A DNA stretch of 64,000 nucleotides from Eudromia elegans (taxonomy: Eukaryota; Chordata; Aves; Tinamiformes; Tinamidae): positions 2,805,984-2,869,983 of the forward strand of contig PTEX01000031.1 of NCBI GenBank assembly GCA_003342815.1. Reading direction: 5' to 3'. Under the pieces are notes generated by a model. It made no database searches, was not told where the DNA came from, and saw nothing but the letters and a program-made list of their open reading frames with translations. Positions 61,149 to 64,000 of this stretch are shown piece by piece. Position numbers and translations under genes: made by a program. Numbering within the stretch: the stretch's first letter is position 1; the number at the start of each line of letters is the position of its first letter.

Positions 61149-64000
61149 AGCAAAGATAACATCCTCTTTTACCTTTAACACCACCCGCTGATCGCCATCC
61201 TGAGCATAACCCTTTAGGATGCTAAGAGTCACAGTAGGGGCCACAGAGAACACATACAAACGTGTTGATTGTCCAGGACACTTTGAGAATACACTGTAGT
61301 ATTAATGCAACTACTTTGAAAATGCTCATCACCAACGGACTCTCTCAGGCTTGTCCAGGAACCCTAAAGATAAATGGTTTTGTTTTGAATAAAAAACAAG
61401 GGCTGTACCCCATGCTACTTGTTCGGGATTGCTGGATGTTTCAGGTACTGTGCCTAAGCCCCATTACATATTTGAAAAGTGCCCATCATTATTAGTTGCA
61501 TTATAAGTCCAGTAATAAAATATTAAAATAAATATTAGGAACTCATTTTCCTACAATGGCATAAAAGTCACACTGACTGTACCTTTTTTTTAAGTTATTA
61601 CCACTACTACATGCAAACCCTTAAAACACTATCCCATGCATCCCTTCTTTTTGATGGGGAAAAAAAAGAACCAAAAACCCAGCCCTGACCCATTAGTGGG
61701 TTGAACTGTAGGGACAATCACATAAAAGGAAGGATGGAGGAATGGATCTTAAGTCCACAGAAACCAGGTCAAATGGGAATTTTGAAGGATTAGGGCTCAG
61801 CCAGATGGAAGAGGCCTACTCCATTCCCAAGAGGGCAGGCGTACACACAGCTACAAAGAGTGGTTCCCAATATACTACTGCTCTAACAGAATTAGCTATC
61901 ATTATTCTTGGGAATAAAAAGAGTCAACTTGATAATACTAGGAGAAAAAATTAGGATTGTGAAGACAAAAACAAGGCTATTTAAAGCCAGCAGCTGATTC
62001 ACTGGCCAGCAGTCATTAGCTTTTATCACTGAAACTCAGTGACTGCACCATTACCCATTAAAATATTTTGTTTTTCTTTTTCCCCCTGCAGATCCTGCCT
62101 GATATTTTCTCGCATAAAACCTAGCAAAGAAACTCTGTTCTCTTTGTAAAAATAGCCACAGGTTGCCTTGAAGCAGGAAGTATTCATGTAGGGCTGCATT
62201 TGTTTCCTTTTAATAGGAATCAGAGCCTAAATATCACATTTGGCTACGTTGCCCTTTTGCAAATAAACCTTGAAGGAATATGAGGAACAGATACTGTAGT
62301 TAAGGGCTCTACAACGCCTCCAGTAACACCAATCTATGCATCTTAGTGAACTGTGCCATTTAGCAAAGGGCAGATGAAGGAATAGGCAAAAAAAAAAGAA
62401 AAAAGCTACATCCAAACTTCGTTAATTTAGCCTACAACTGGCTATCTCCTAGTCAGCCCTCTACTGCCTGCTGTGTTATTTTTAGCAGCCTTCTAGCCAT
62501 CACGCGGTCTCTGTCAGCTTAGTTGTTCAACTCAATTTTTAAACCTCATGAATAAAATACAAATCGTGTTCAAGGAATATTTTATGAAATGAAAAGCAGA
62601 CTTTATCTATTAAATTCTGCCTCTGTAATTCTTTTCACCCCACGAGTGGCCTGGAGCCTGAAAGCCTATCTGCCTATCTCGCACGCTCGCCGCTCCTCAG
62701 AATCCGCGCTGGAGTTTCTTGCTGCCAAGCATGAGGTTAGTCCCACCGGGGACTGCTCATTCGAGGAAGCAGTATGGGTCTGACTCTGATGCCTCTATTT
62801 CCAAGAGCACATGATTCTATAAATATCTCTCCTGAAGAAAACGGGAACATAAACTAGGAACAACCTATCTACAAAGAGTCCAACTAGGCGTTGTGGACAA
62901 CAGCCCACCTTAAACAAAGTGCTGGGGTGTTGTCCTATGCATAAAAAACATTAGTAAATAGTATTTTAGTAATTTTAGAGAGAAAGAGACTTTTAAGAAA
63001 AGCATAACCTAACCTGGGGGGCAGAAAAAAAGAAATTTTTGATCTCTGTTTCTTCTTTTCATAATACCTAACACACACATTTTATGATGAAGGAAAGACT
63101 CGAAAAGTTTCACAGAAAAGCAGAACAGTAACTGCTTAAATTAAAAGCTATTTTAGCACAATCAAACATATAACCCTGGAATTTTAAATAAGATGTTGAA
63201 GCCAGAAACCTCATACATCCCTCTGTGCTGACACGCATGTGCTCTGTCCCCCTATCGTCCCCCTCTTAATCAAATCACTGCCATTAAAAGCCACCTAAGT
63301 CCGACTATTAAGCCCAACATTTGAGACTGCACATTCTGCTGCACCCTGTTTTATCGTGTACCCAATCATGTGAAACGCAGAAGAACTTGACACTACAGTA
63401 CCATCCTCTCTTTGGGAATTCTGCACAACCCTGCTATGTTTTGTGACAGTGATTCTGAATTACGCTGAACTTACATTTTCAGACAAAAAAAGTATCGGCC
63501 TTCAGATCCAACACAGACTCCCGGCCATTCCCTGCCATGGCACAACTCCGGGAATTCAATCAACCAGCTTCTTCAGGGCACTCTCTTTAATCCTGCCTCT
63601 CTAATCTTACGCAGGAAAGGAGAATGCGCAGTCCAACCCCTCGGAGGGCAACAGGCCCCTGGCTTCTAGTTCTGCGCTCCTCCTCTCCATAAACATCGCG
63701 GATTGAAGGGATGCCACTGGCTCCCTTTTGCAGAAGGAAAGTGATACCGATTTCCAGTGCTCAGCCCATGCAAAGGAGCGTGTTCCTGCTCCTATAGATT
63801 ACAGTCCACGCTCAGTAACATCCTATAGGTTAAAGTGGCTGTTAAAGGGACCAACAACCCACGTGTGTGTCGTCCTATTAGAAGCCTTCCAGTTTCCCAG
63901 GAGGGAGGCAATTTTTCAGGGCATTTTTTGCACTGTTTTCTCCGATCACACATGGCCCAGCGCAGTGAAAATACGACGATTGCATTACACGCAGTCGTAT
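61149..64000. other. Intergenic DNA, nothing firmly recognised
   Basis: A strong acceptor-like pyrimidine tract ends in CCCCCTGCAG at 62091, but no convincing exon follows (at most 18 open codons). The stretch 62460-62780 mixes CpG-containing sequence (CGCACGCTCGCCGC near 62679) with TAATTC cores and could be a conserved element, though weakly supported. No gene or transposon was recognised to the end of the window. Confidence 0.45.

Noticed and set aside
1..64000. Bacterial-type features: operons, CRISPR arrays, insertion sequences, attachment sites
   Set aside because: The CR1 retrotransposons and the lack of long frames show a vertebrate genome. No regularly spaced repeat array or bacterial gene was seen.
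1..64000. Endogenous retrovirus or LTR element
   Set aside because: I looked for paired LTRs, a primer binding site and gag/pol-like frames and saw none. The GC-rich stretch near 48700-48960 was considered as a solo LTR but has no convincing ends.

Overview
This window looks like nuclear DNA from a bird, or less likely another sauropsid. It is AT-leaning vertebrate intergenic sequence with very few interspersed repeats, and almost every repeat I can recognise belongs to the CR1 (chicken repeat 1) LINE family. Two of these are 5'-truncated CR1 copies with the avian-type 3' tail (GGTTGGACTAGATGACCT, then TTCCAAC, then ATTCTATG repeats). There are no operons, no ribosome-binding sites, no long open frames and no tRNA, rRNA or CRISPR. 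I found no complete protein-coding gene. Most of the short open frames in all six readings are what chance gives in 64 kb.

Layout. 1-7.9 kb: unremarkable intergenic DNA, with a GC-rich patch at 6.6-7.5 kb. 7.9-8.6 kb: a CpG-rich tandem repeat leads into the strongest candidate conserved regulatory element of the window, a GC-rich, CpG-containing core followed by homeodomain-type AT-rich sequence. 8.6-20.6 kb: mostly featureless, with a CR1 copy at 12.4 kb, an AT-rich inverted-repeat cluster at 12.0 kb, a possible Ig-like exon on the minus strand at 15.2 kb and a POU/SOX-type candidate element at 16.7-17.0 kb. 20.6-21.2 kb: a long candidate conserved element. 21.2-29.4 kb: an old antisense CR1/L3-like scrap and a GC-rich block at about 24.8-27.2 kb. 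29.4-29.9 kb: a candidate conserved element. 30-46 kb: neutral-looking DNA with two old CR1 fragments, a CA microsatellite, a possible MIR relic, an unusual triple hairpin cluster at 40.9-41.05 kb and a splice-bounded open frame at 42.8-43.06 kb. 46.2-50.1 kb: a dense run of candidate regulatory sequence (NF-Y box, paired GTTAAT sites, PBX-MEIS site). 50.8-51.2 kb: second CR1 copy. 51.9-56.6 kb: further candidate elements and a GC-rich block. 56.6-64 kb: mostly featureless.

Interpretation (inference): few repeats, no clear exons and many candidate conserved blocks rich in TAATTA, TGATTAAT, TGATTGACAG and AGGTGTNA sites resemble a regulatory gene desert beside, or an intron within, a developmental transcription-factor locus. 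I cannot name the gene. Conservation was judged by sequence texture only; no alignment was possible. I found no convincing undescribed system. The items most worth checking are the CpG-rich element at 7.9-8.6 kb, the hairpin cluster at 40.9 kb and the two best splice-bounded open frames (15.2 kb minus strand, 42.8 kb plus strand).
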